Origin: Deltaproteobacteria bacterium
GTDB lineage: Bacteria > Campylobacterota_A > Desulfurellia > JAGGSF01
Length of the DNA stretch: 11,932 bases
Direction: 5' to 3'
NCBI GenBank assembly: GCA_021159235.1
Contig: JAGGSF010000077.1
Location: 1-11,932 of the forward strand
The position numbers and the translations under genes were made by a program. Shown one piece after another: positions 1-6,877 of the stretch. The notes beneath the pieces were generated by a model that was not told where the DNA came from, did no database searches, and saw only the letters and a list, made by a program, of their open reading frames with translations. The number at the start of each line of letters is the position of its first letter. Position 1 is the first letter of the stretch.

Positions 1-613
1 TCATCACAGCCACTCTATCTGCAAGGGAAAATACCTCTTCAAAATTGTGCGTCACATGAACTATAGTAGTTTTAGTGATAGAATGTATCCTTTTTAACTC
101 TTGCCTCAATCTATCTCTGGTCTGCATATCCAATGCAGATAAAGGCTCATCCAGAAGCAAAGCATACGGTTCTATCACCATCGCCCGGGCTATGGCAACC
201 CTCTGTTTCTCGCCTCCGCTTAGAGTGCCGGGATAACGATGAAGTAGATGGTAAATATTCAACAATTTTGAACTTTTCTCCACTTTATCTTTGATTATTT
301 CTTTCGGGGTCTTTCTTAACCTTAATCCAAAAGCAACATTCTGTTCCACATTTAGATGAGGAAAAAGCATATAATCCTGATAAACCATACTGATATTTCT
401 ATCCTTTGGTGGAACATATGTGATATCCTTGCCAGCCATAAGTATCCTTCCTTTATCAGGACGGTAGATGCCGGCTATCGTCTCCAGTAAAATGGTTTTT
501 CCGGCCCCGGTAGGCCCCAATATCATGAAATATTCACCATCTTTTATATCAAAGCTGATATCTCTTAAGAAAAATTCACCCAAATTTTTAGATATATTTT
601 CAATTTCTATCAT
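1..613 (-). CDS. modC: Molybdate/tungstate ABC transporter ATP-binding subunit, C-terminus cut off by window edge
   Basis: ATPase subunit that powers import of molybdate (or tungstate) through ModB, on the cytoplasmic face of the membrane. The 204 visible residues form a complete ABC nucleotide-binding domain: Walker A GPTGAGKT (about 33-40), Q-loop Gln79, signature LSGGE (131-135), Walker B ALLLDEP (151-157), D-loop SALD (159-162) and switch His189. No stop is reached at position 1, so any C-terminal TOBE/regulatory domain lies outside the window. The start is ATG at 613-611, two bases after the modB stop. No clear Shine-Dalgarno sequence is visible, which suggests translational coupling to modB. 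The ABC family is certain. The substrate is inferred from the adjacent ModB and ModA-like genes; tungstate cannot be excluded, because WtpC/ModC sequences overlap. Confidence 0.9.
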   Translation of the reverse strand, partial: MIEIENISKNLGEFFLRDISFDIKDGEYFMILGPTGAGKTILLETIAGIYRPDKGRILMAGKDITYVPPKDRNISMVYQDYMLFPHLNVEQNVAFGLRLRKTPKEIIKDKVEKSSKLLNIYHLLHRYPGTLSGGEKQRVAIARAMVIEPYALLLDEPLSALDMQTRDRLRQELKRIHSITKTTIVHVTHNFEEVFSLADRVAVM

Positions 614-615
614 CT

Positions 616-1422
616 TTAATACAGGCGAGCAATGCCACCATACCTTTCAAATACAAACAGAGAGACAATGGATATAATAATCAAGATAGTTGCAGCAGCT
701 ATAGCCAGATTCAATTCTCCACAGGACATGTTCAAATACAGCGAGATAGGCAATGTCTCTGTTTTCATTCGTGTTGCCCCGGCAACCATAAGGGCTGCTC
801 CAAATTCCCCTATTGCTTTAGACCAGGTTATGATGGAGCCAGCTAAAAGACCCCCTTTTGACATTGGAAGCAATACTTTCCAGAATGCCTGCGTATCATT
901 ACAGCCCAATGTCTTTGCAACATACTCATATCTTGGATTTATACTTTCGAATGTTGACCTCATTATGCGCAGCATAAACGATATATTTACAAAAAACTGA
1001 GCAATAATAATACCCAACGGTGTAAAGACGAAATTTATTCCCAGAGAAGCCAGTGCTTTCCCAAATGGTGTTGTACCAAATAAGAGTAAAAGTCCCACTC
1101 CTGCCACCACCGGGGGTAATGCCAGAGGAATATCCAAAATGGTATTGATAAAGTTTTTCCCACGAAATTTATATCTGGCAAGGGCATAGGATGCAGGAAT
1201 GGAAACAACAATGCATAAAAAAGTAGAAATAATAGATGTTATCAAACTCAGCCTTATAGCAAACTGTATCTCCTTAGAGATAATATCCGTTATTAAAGCA
1301 CTAAGAGTTGTATGGGTAACAACACAAAAAATCACCGCTAATATAAATATTGTAAGCAATAAAGCAAAGCATAATGTAAAAATCTTAAATCCTGATTGTT
1401 TCAATCTATTTAACATCTGCAT
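616..1422 (-). CDS. modB: Molybdate ABC transporter permease
   Basis: Inner-membrane permease that forms the translocation path for molybdate or tungstate. The protein has 268 residues and about six hydrophobic segments (roughly 14-36, 56-78, 94-116, 133-153, 190-214 and 238-257). The cytoplasmic EAA loop that docks on the ATPase lies near 168-191 (AKTLGCNDTQAFWKVLLP). It is followed by GEFGAALMVAGATRMKTETL (205-224), a stretch strongly characteristic of ModB/WtpB permeases. The start is ATG at 1422 with GAGGAG about 7 bases upstream; Met3 is an alternative. The gene begins two bases after the trmO-like stop and ends two bases before modC, so all are in one operon. Nothing suggests damage. 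Confidence 0.93.
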   Translation of the reverse strand: MQMLNRLKQSGFKIFTLCFALLLTIFILAVIFCVVTHTTLSALITDIISKEIQFAIRLSLITSIISTFLCIVVSIPASYALARYKFRGKNFINTILDIPLALPPVVAGVGLLLLFGTTPFGKALASLGINFVFTPLGIIIAQFFVNISFMLRIMRSTFESINPRYEYVAKTLGCNDTQAFWKVLLPMSKGGLLAGSIITWSKAIGEFGAALMVAGATRMKTETLPISLYLNMSCGELNLAIAAATILIIISIVSLFVFERYGGIARLY

Positions 1423-1424
1423 TC

Positions 1425-1919
1425 CTAATCTCCTCTATGCTTGCCAGATTCACCTCTAACCATGTCCAGATGCGGATTACTAAGCCAACCGTTCTTTGCA
1501 TCATCTCTATTGTCAAATAAAGACACAAAGGGTTTAATATCAAGAAGCGGTGTCCCATCCAGAATATCCACCTCGCTGATTTCCAGTATGTTCCCTTTGA
1601 CCTTCTCTAACTTTACGACAGACAACCCAATGGGATTGGGTCTATTGAAATGCCTTATGGAGAAAATCCCATGTTGCTCATCTTCTAAAAATGGCTTCGA
1701 AATCAAAGAATATCCATTGGAGAGATGAAAATGATAAATAAGAATGAGATGTGAAAACCCCTCGATATCTTTTAATCCCTGGATATATTGAGGAAACACC
1801 TCTACCTCACCTTTTGCATCCTTAGCAAAAACCCCCTGAATAGGCGTGTTTTTCTTTTCAGTAAATTCCGAATGTATAATTCCTATAGGCTTGTATCTTA
1901 TCTCATCCATATCCTTCAC
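1425..1919 (-). CDS. TrmO/TsaA-family (UPF0066) SAM-dependent methyltransferase homologue within the mod operon
   Basis: 164 residues, matching the TrmO/YaeB/TsaA beta-barrel family. The E. coli member methylates N6 of threonylcarbamoyl-adenosine 37 in tRNA using S-adenosylmethionine. Visible family features are an N-terminal PIGIIHSEF strand, GLKDIEGFSHLILIYHFH (about 48-65), RPNPIGLSVVKL (about 93-104) and DGTPLLDIKP (about 121-130). E. coli TrmO is about 235 residues; this protein has the core barrel but lacks the extra C-terminal domain. The stretch before RPNPIG reads RHFN rather than the RSPH/RAPH that I recall for canonical TrmO. The GTG start at 1919 overlaps the modA TGA as GTGA. ATG at codon 4 is possible, but its AAGGA would be only one base away. 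The gene lies between modA and modB, so its true substrate may not be tRNA. Confidence 0.82.
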   Translation of the reverse strand: MKDMDEIRYKPIGIIHSEFTEKKNTPIQGVFAKDAKGEVEVFPQYIQGLKDIEGFSHLILIYHFHLSNGYSLISKPFLEDEQHGIFSIRHFNRPNPIGLSVVKLEKVKGNILEISEVDILDGTPLLDIKPFVSLFDNRDDAKNGWLSNPHLDMVRGESGKHRGD

Positions 1920-2680
1920 TTTTTATACTTTGGATCTGGATACGCTGTGAAACCACACTCTTTGAATATATTCTTTCCCTCAGAAGATGCAACAAAATCC
2001 ACAAACCTTTTTGCTATTTTCTTATGTTTAGAAAATGTCAGCCTGCCGATGGGTATTACCTTTATGATATTTTCCTCTTTGGGTATCTCTATAATGTCCG
2101 TTTTATCCTCTGTCCCCAGCAATGAGGCTTTCCAGATTATGGATGCATCAGCCTGCCCCATACACATATAAACGACTAATTCGTTTACTGTCGCAGCGAT
2201 GGCAATTACATTCTTTTGCACCCCTTTGTAAATCTTGTTTTTCTTCAGTATTTTATTCCCCAATTTACCAATGGCACAAGCTTTCGGATCTCCCAGGATT
2301 ACTCTTACCCCGGGTTTTATGAGGTCTTTCAAACTTTTTATATTCGCAGGATTTCCTTCAGGAACCACTATTACCGGTATATGATACGCCACAGGTTTTT
2401 CATAATCCACAAATCCTTTCTCTTTTGCTTTTTCAATATACATCGTTGCCCCTGGCATATAACAATCGCCCTTTCTTGTCAGTTCCATCTGAGACAGGAG
2501 AGTATTGGAACCGGCATAATTGTATCTCACAGATACGCCATATTTCTTCTCAAAAGCTCTTCCTATTTTATCCATCGGTTTTCTCATCCCCGCACCACAA
2601 TAAACAGTAATTACATCCTTTGCCCATCCAGAGCTTGTAAACAAGAAAATAAAAACCAACACATACAAAAATTTAAGCAT
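1916..2680 (-). CDS. modA: Molybdate ABC transporter periplasmic substrate-binding protein
   Basis: Captures molybdate (or tungstate) in the periplasm and delivers it to ModB. It has 254 residues. Residues 1-20 form a Sec signal peptide with a hydrophobic core and likely cleavage after SSGWA. There is no lipobox cysteine, so the mature protein should be soluble, which implies a diderm cell. The mature part opens with VITVYCGAGMRKPMDKIG, the oxyanion-loop region typical of the ModA-like group in anaerobes, and continues as a two-lobe binding protein (for example YAGSNTLLSQ, IPVIVVPEGNP and GQADASIIW). A strong AGGAGGTG lies 4 bases upstream of the ATG at 2680. It is the first gene of modA-trmO-modB-modC and has its own promoter. 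Mo versus W specificity cannot be read from sequence alone. Confidence 0.88.
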   Translation of the reverse strand: MLKFLYVLVFIFLFTSSGWAKDVITVYCGAGMRKPMDKIGRAFEKKYGVSVRYNYAGSNTLLSQMELTRKGDCYMPGATMYIEKAKEKGFVDYEKPVAYHIPVIVVPEGNPANIKSLKDLIKPGVRVILGDPKACAIGKLGNKILKKNKIYKGVQKNVIAIAATVNELVVYMCMGQADASIIWKASLLGTEDKTDIIEIPKEENIIKVIPIGRLTFSKHKKIAKRFVDFVASSEGKNIFKECGFTAYPDPKYKK

Positions 2681-2706
2681 AAAGCACCTCCTGCAATAGT
2701 TCTCAG

Positions 2707-2734
2707 ATTATACCATATTGTCTTAGATTGTCAA
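2707..2734 (-). promoter_or_regulatory. Sigma-70-type promoter of the mod operon
   Basis: On the minus strand, a perfect TTGACA (2734-2729) is followed by a 16-base spacer and a perfect TATAAT (2712-2707). A TG dinucleotide one base upstream of the -10 box makes it an extended -10. Transcription should start near 2700, about 20 bases before the modA ATG. It lies in the 84-base gap after argJ. I see no ModE-like operator and no room for a molybdenum-cofactor riboswitch in so short a leader. Confidence 0.85.
2717..2732. repeat. Short direct repeat across the modA -35 box and spacer
   Basis: ATTGTC occurs at 2717-2722 and again at 2727-2732 on the plus strand, exactly one 10-base period apart. 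One copy covers part of the -35 box and the other lies in the spacer, so a protein bound to both on one DNA face would occlude RNA polymerase. The repeats are short and could be chance in AT-rich DNA. Confidence 0.3.
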
Positions 2735-2764
2735 TAAAAATTACAAAAAAGGACTTTTTACAAC

Positions 2765-3943
2765 TTAAATGGAGTTTATTTTCACATAATCATAGGATAG
2801 GTCTGTGGTCCACATCGTATAAGATGCATTACCGGAGTAAAGAGAGACCACAATATCTATATCTTTATTCTTCATATATGAAGAAACATCTATCTTATTT
2901 TCTCTTCCTCTATCAAAAACGGGTTTATCACCAACAGAGATGGAAAATCCCTGTTTAGAGAATGTTACACCCGAATATCCCACACAGGCTGCAATCCTGC
3001 CCCAATTTGCCCTCTCACCGAATAGAGCCGTTTTCACCAGCAAGGAATCTGCAATAGCTCTTGCACATCTTTGTGCTTCTTCCTCATTTTTTGCCTTATC
3101 CACTACAATCTTTACAACCTTTGTTGCCCCTTCCCCATCTTCTACAATCTTCAAGGCAAGCTCCATACATACCTTTTTTAAAACACCCAGAAATATATCA
3201 TAGGCTTCATTTTCCTCTTTTATCTTACTGTTTTCTCCTTTGCAGGTAGAAAGCAAAAAACAGCTGTCATTAGTAGATGTATCCCCATCCACCGATATGC
3301 GATTGAAGGAAAGATCTACCGCCTCTTTCAATGCTTTACACAGCAAGTCCCTTTCTACATTCACATCAGTAAAGATAAAAGAAAGCATAGTAGCCATACA
3401 AGGACTAATCATGCCTGCCCCTTTCGCCATTCCTCCGATATGCACCTCTTTTCCGTCTATCTCAAATTCGTAGGCTACTTCTTTCGTCTTTGTATCGGTA
3501 GTTAAGATTGCCTCCGCTGCCAGATGACAGTTTTCTTCAGAGAAATCCAGATTTTTTAAAGAAGAAATAATCTTCTCATAAGGTAATCTTTCACCAATGA
3601 TACCCGTAGAACACACTGCAACCTCATCTTTTTTTATATTCAATATTTTGCTGGTTTCCTCTACAATTCTTATTACCGCTTCTTTTCCCTCTTTGGTGCA
3701 AGCATTGGCATTGCCACTATTTACAACAATTGCCCTAAGTGGCTCATTTTTACTTAGAAGCTCAATATCATATACAACAGGCGCTGCCTTCACATTATTC
3801 TTGGTAAATGTTGCACACCACAGGCAGGGATAATCTGAAAACAAAACGGCTAAATCTAATTTACCATCTTTTTTAATGCCTGTTTTAGCTACTGCAGATT
3901 TTATTCCTTCAACCGCAGCTATACCTCTATCAACTCTTCTCAT
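2765..3943 (-). CDS. argJ: Glutamate N-acetyltransferase / ornithine acetyltransferase
   Basis: Transfers the acetyl group from N-acetylornithine to glutamate, closing the cyclic arginine pathway; bifunctional members also use acetyl-CoA. The protein has 392 residues, normal for the family. It carries the self-cleavage region KGAGMISPCMATMLSF, in which Thr185 is the expected new N-terminal nucleophile of the beta chain. Other ArgJ stretches are VNSGNANACT (74-83), CSTGIIGE (111-118) and the closing SLYSGNASYTMWTTDLSYDY. The ATG at 3943 overlaps the argC TGA as ATGA with no separate ribosome-binding site, so translation is probably coupled to argC. Mono- versus bifunctional activity cannot be decided; no argA or argE is in the window. 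It is the last gene of the rplM operon. Confidence 0.95.
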   Translation of the reverse strand: MRRVDRGIAAVEGIKSAVAKTGIKKDGKLDLAVLFSDYPCLWCATFTKNNVKAAPVVYDIELLSKNEPLRAIVVNSGNANACTKEGKEAVIRIVEETSKILNIKKDEVAVCSTGIIGERLPYEKIISSLKNLDFSEENCHLAAEAILTTDTKTKEVAYEFEIDGKEVHIGGMAKGAGMISPCMATMLSFIFTDVNVERDLLCKALKEAVDLSFNRISVDGDTSTNDSCFLLSTCKGENSKIKEENEAYDIFLGVLKKVCMELALKIVEDGEGATKVVKIVVDKAKNEEEAQRCARAIADSLLVKTALFGERANWGRIAACVGYSGVTFSKQGFSISVGDKPVFDRGRENKIDVSSYMKNKDIDIVVSLYSGNASYTMWTTDLSYDYVKINSI

Positions 3944-4956
3944 GGATAAAAAGGATAGGGAGCCAGTCCCTCCGTTTCTTCAATATTAAACATTATATTC
4001 ATATTCTGAACAGCCTGCCCGCTGGCACCCTTTATGAGATTGTCAATAGCCGATACAAAGACAATCCTTCCATCTCTTACAAAGGCTCCTATATCACAAA
4101 AGTTTGTTCCTCTCACATCCTTTATCTGGGGCACATCTCTTCTTATTCTCACAAACGGTTCATCTTCATAAAACTCTTTTAATATTCTGTAAGCCTCTTC
4201 TTCCTTTATATTTTTATCTGTATTCGCATAAATGGTGGCGATAATACCCCTCATCGCAGGAACAAGATGGGGAACAAAGGTAAGTTTTATACTCCTGTGT
4301 GTATATCTTTTTATTACCTCTTCTATCTCCGGGGCATGCCTGTGTCCAGAAACAGCATAGGGATAAAAATTTTCTCCTACCTCCGAAAACTGTAGCTCTT
4401 CTTTTAATGTTTTCCCTGCACCACTCACCCCAGATTTACAATCGGCAACGATGTCATCCTGTATAACATTTTCCTCGATAAATGGAACGATAGGCAAAAT
4501 ACAGGCCGTGGAATAACAGCCCGGATTAGCCACAATCCGGGTTTTCTTTATCTCTTCCCTGTAAAGCTCTGGCAATCCATATATCGCCTCTTTCAAGAGA
4601 TCCTTTGCTATATGCTTTTTTTTATACCATCTTTCATAGGTATCTACATCCTTCAGGCGAAAATCTGCACTGAGGTCTATAATTTTTGCCTTATGAATTT
4701 GCCTGGCAACATCCATCGATACAGAATGAGGAAGGGCCAAAAATACCACATCGCATCTATCTATCTTTTCTCCATCTATCTCCCTACACTCCATCTCAAA
4801 TATGTTCTTAAATATGGGATAAACATCGGCGATGTTCTTTCCAACAAAGGTGCGAGAAGCAATATAAGATATATCCACATATCTATGAGAAATGAGAATC
4901 TTAAGAAGTTCTATTCCTGTAAATCCACTGACCCCAATAATAGCTGCATTTATCAT
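3940..4956 (-). CDS. argC: N-acetyl-gamma-glutamyl-phosphate reductase
   Basis: NADPH-dependent reduction of N-acetylglutamyl phosphate to the semialdehyde, the third step of arginine synthesis. It has 338 residues, typical length. The N-terminal dinucleotide-binding loop is GVSGFTGIELL (8-18). The catalytic cysteine lies in NPGCYSTA (Cys147). GVSGAGK (176-182) and the GHRHAPEIEE motif (204 onward) with the conserved histidines are present. The ATG at 4956 follows the rpsI TAG with no base between, so argC is welded to a ribosomal-protein gene and probably depends on ribosomes finishing S9. argJ follows with a four-base overlap. argB, argD and argF are not in the window. Confidence 0.96.
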   Translation of the reverse strand: MINAAIIGVSGFTGIELLKILISHRYVDISYIASRTFVGKNIADVYPIFKNIFEMECREIDGEKIDRCDVVFLALPHSVSMDVARQIHKAKIIDLSADFRLKDVDTYERWYKKKHIAKDLLKEAIYGLPELYREEIKKTRIVANPGCYSTACILPIVPFIEENVIQDDIVADCKSGVSGAGKTLKEELQFSEVGENFYPYAVSGHRHAPEIEEVIKRYTHRSIKLTFVPHLVPAMRGIIATIYANTDKNIKEEEAYRILKEFYEDEPFVRIRRDVPQIKDVRGTNFCDIGAFVRDGRIVFVSAIDNLIKGASGQAVQNMNIMFNIEETEGLAPYPFYP

Positions 4957-5346
4957 CTACCGCTTGGACCACTGGAAAGAAGCCCGGGCCTTCCTTCTTC
5001 CGTATTTTTTTCTCTCTTTTTCGCGCGCATCTCTGCTCAACAAACCCAACGGTTTAAACTTAGCCTTCAAATTAGGATCATACTCAACAAGTGCTTTACT
5101 CAAACCCTGTCTTATCGCTTCCGCCTGTCCTGTTATCCCTCCACCCTTCACAGTAGCAATCACATCTACCTTATTCTCTAAATTAACAACCTTTAAGGGA
5201 TACAATATTTTAAGTATCTCTGTCTCAAGTCCATTAAAATAATCTGAGACTGGTTTCCCATTTACCTTAATCTCACCCTCTCCTTCTTTGACCCAGACCC
5301 TTGCAGCAGAGGTCTTCCTTTTTCCAGTAGCGTAAAATTTTTGCAT
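4957..5346 (-). CDS. rpsI: 30S ribosomal protein S9
   Basis: Small-subunit head protein whose C-terminal tail reaches the P-site tRNA. It has 129 residues. YATGKRKTSAARVWVKEGEG (5-24) and GGGITGQAEAIRQGLSKAL (68-86) are family signatures, and the basic C-terminus ends in SKR as expected. The final residues read FQWSKR where FQFSKR is more usual, a conservative change. The ATG at 5346 directly follows the rplM TAA, and the GAGGTG ribosome-binding site lies inside the end of rplM. This is the second gene of the L13-S9 pair, followed at zero spacing by argC. Confidence 0.98.
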   Translation of the reverse strand: MQKFYATGKRKTSAARVWVKEGEGEIKVNGKPVSDYFNGLETEILKILYPLKVVNLENKVDVIATVKGGGITGQAEAIRQGLSKALVEYDPNLKAKFKPLGLLSRDAREKERKKYGRRKARASFQWSKR

Positions 5347-5775
5347 TTACACCTCTAATCTCTGTGGATTCTGCGCTTCATGGGGATGATTACATCCCTT
5401 ATATATCTTTAACTTCTTAATCAGCTTTCTGCCCAGCCTGTTTTTGGGTAACATCCCCTTGACAGCAGACATGAGGATTCTCTCTGGATGTTTTTCAAGC
5501 ATATCCTTTGCACTTATACTCTTTAGCCCACCAGGATATCCACTATACCTGTAATAGTGCTTATCCTGCCATTTATTTCCTGTAAACCTTATCTTCTCTG
5601 CATTAACAACTACCACAAAATCACCCGTATCCACATGAGGAGTAAATTGAGGTTTATTTTTTCCTCTTAAAATGTTAGCTATCTTCACCGCCAGTTTCCC
5701 CACTATCTTATCTCTTGCGTCTATCAAATACCATTTTCTTTCCACATCCTCACTCTTAGCAAAAAAAGTCTTCAT
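5347..5775 (-). CDS. rplM: 50S ribosomal protein L13
   Basis: Early-assembling large-subunit protein. It has 142 residues, the usual bacterial length. Recognisable stretches are [19 protein letters not shown] (about 16-34), the [16 protein letters not shown] signature (about 47-62) and [19 protein letters not shown]. The start is ATG at 5775, preceded by GGAGAGGTGAG in a leader of about 30 bases. That leader is too short for the structured L13 autoregulatory leader known in Firmicutes. It is the first gene of the rplM-rpsI-argC-argJ unit, driven by the promoter at 5810-5838. Confidence 0.98.
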   Translation of the reverse strand: MKTFFAKSEDVERKWYLIDARDKIVGKLAVKIANILRGKNKPQFTPHVDTGDFVVVVNAEKIRFTGNKWQDKHYYRYSGYPGGLKSISAKDMLEKHPERILMSAVKGMLPKNRLGRKLIKKLKIYKGCNHPHEAQNPQRLEV

Positions 5776-5809
5776 TTATTCTCACCTCTCCATTAAAAAA
5801 ACATTGTAT

Positions 5810-5838
5810 CTTATACAGAAATAAGAAACACTTGTCAA
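5810..5838 (-). promoter_or_regulatory. Sigma-70-type promoter of the rplM operon, overlapping the comF stop codon
   Basis: On the minus strand, a perfect TTGACA (5838-5833) is separated by 17 bases from TATAAG (5815-5810), five of six matches to the -10 consensus. The TGA within TTGACA is the comF stop codon (5837-5835), so the promoter starts inside the upstream gene. The expected transcript start is near 5803, leaving an untranslated leader of roughly 28 bases before rplM. Confidence 0.82.
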
Positions 5839-6527
5839 GGGAAGATGCTTGGTGAAGCAATGGATAAGGTGAAAAAACGCGGATACGCTCCTTTTCTCCT
5901 TAGAAGTAAAGCACACTGATTAATCGTAGTTCCTGTTGTATACACATCATCAACGAGAACCACCGTTTTACCCTCTATCTTCTCCGTATTCTTTACTGAG
6001 AATGCCCCCTTAAGATTATCTAACCTTTGTTTATAGTTTAATCCAGCCTGAGGCGGTGTATCCTTTTGTTTTATAAGCACATCGTAAATCACAGGAATAT
6101 GAAAAATAGAGGAAAGCTCACGAGCAATTAAACCTGCCTGGTTATAACCCCTTTTCCTTATCCTCTTCGAATGCATGGGCACAGGAATAAGGAAAGAGAC
6201 ACCGTTAAAGATTTTAGATTCTCTTATTTCTTTTGAAAAAGAGCTGAGTAAATGCACAACATGAGGCATGTTTCTGTATTTGAGTGAATATACAATTTCC
6301 CTTATTTCCTCATACAAAAATAAGGAAAATCCCTTTTCAAACGCTACCCCTTTTAAACACTGCGTGCAAAAGACATTGTCTTCACCGGGTAAGGGCCTGG
6401 AGCATTTCAAGCATCTCTTTCCGGAATACGGTTTAACTGCACTTAAACACTCGTCACATAAAATTTTCCTCGCATGACCACCACACAAAACACAGGTATA
6501 GGGGAAAAAAGTATCAAAAAAACTCAC
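5835..6527 (-). CDS. comF: ComF-family phosphoribosyltransferase-like protein
   Basis: Homologue of ComF/GntX, a cytoplasmic protein that supports DNA uptake in naturally competent bacteria but occurs far more widely. It has 230 residues. The N-terminus holds two four-cysteine zinc sites (Cys12, 15, 24, 27 and Cys39, 42, 54, 57). A type I phosphoribosyltransferase fold follows, with PVP near 115-117, RGYNQA (126-131) and the PRPP-binding loop VVLVDDVYTTGTT (189-201). The start is GTG at 6527, overlapping the TGA of the DksA-like gene as GTGA. It is the last gene of the rplU operon, and its stop codon is shared with the rplM -35 box. Competence itself cannot be inferred: no other com gene is in the window. 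Confidence 0.92.
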   Translation of the reverse strand: MSFFDTFFPYTCVLCGGHARKILCDECLSAVKPYSGKRCLKCSRPLPGEDNVFCTQCLKGVAFEKGFSLFLYEEIREIVYSLKYRNMPHVVHLLSSFSKEIRESKIFNGVSFLIPVPMHSKRIRKRGYNQAGLIARELSSIFHIPVIYDVLIKQKDTPPQAGLNYKQRLDNLKGAFSVKNTEKIEGKTVVLVDDVYTTGTTINQCALLLRRKGAYPRFFTLSIASPSIFP

Positions 6528-6868
6528 TTACTATCGCCATCTATTTCTCTTCTACATTTTGCACAAAACCTCGCTGTAGGCTTAAGGAGTAATCTTTCTC
6601 TGGATATCTCTGCACCGCATCTCTCACATATTCCATAGGTATTATTTTTTATCCTGTATAAAGCATCATTTACATCCCGCAACTCCTCTCTTTCTCTTTC
6701 TGTAATACTGTAAAGTGTTTCCCTGTTGTAAATATAAAGAGAGCTGTCCCCCACATCGCCTTTAAACTTTCCCTTTACCTTTTCATTCCTCTCTTTTATT
6801 CGCTTTTCTAAGGTTTTCTTTGTCATGATCAATCTCTCTTTCAATTGAGCCAGAAGCTCCTTATCCAT
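6524..6868 (-). CDS. TraR/DksA-family zinc-finger protein (short form)
   Basis: Predicted RNA polymerase secondary-channel binder or related regulator. It has 114 residues, against about 151 for E. coli DksA, so it is a short family member. An N-terminal coiled coil (about 1-35) turns at GDVGDSS (37-43). A second helix rich in Glu and Arg follows, then a C-terminal zinc finger with four cysteines (81, 84, 102 and 105). The coiled-coil tip gives D-x-x-D-x-S (38-43), where DksA has D-x-x-D-x-A; both acidic residues are kept. The ATG at 6868 has GGGAGGG a few bases upstream. It sits between rsfS and comF and could couple starvation signals to ribosome synthesis, but that role is inferred. I leave the symbol empty because the short forms are not true DksA orthologues. 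Confidence 0.88.
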   Translation of the reverse strand: MDKELLAQLKERLIMTKKTLEKRIKERNEKVKGKFKGDVGDSSLYIYNRETLYSITEREREELRDVNDALYRIKNNTYGICERCGAEISRERLLLKPTARFCAKCRREIDGDSK

Positions 6869-6877
6869 AAACCCTCC

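Noticed and set aside
2681-2706. Molybdenum-cofactor riboswitch or ModE site upstream of modA
   Set aside because: The predicted leader is only about 20 bases, and no ModE-like palindrome was seen.
2216-2737. Plus-strand open frame of 173 codons opposite modA
   Set aside because: It covers the modA signal peptide and promoter on the other strand and has no supporting start signal or family resemblance.
2735-2764. Possible terminator after argJ
   Set aside because: AAAAAG and CTTTTT could pair only with a two-base loop, or as five A:T pairs with a four-base loop. It has no GC stem, so it is too weak to call.
5776-5809. Structured L13-type autoregulatory leader upstream of rplM
   Set aside because: The untranslated leader is about 30 bases of A/T-rich sequence with no stable hairpin visible.
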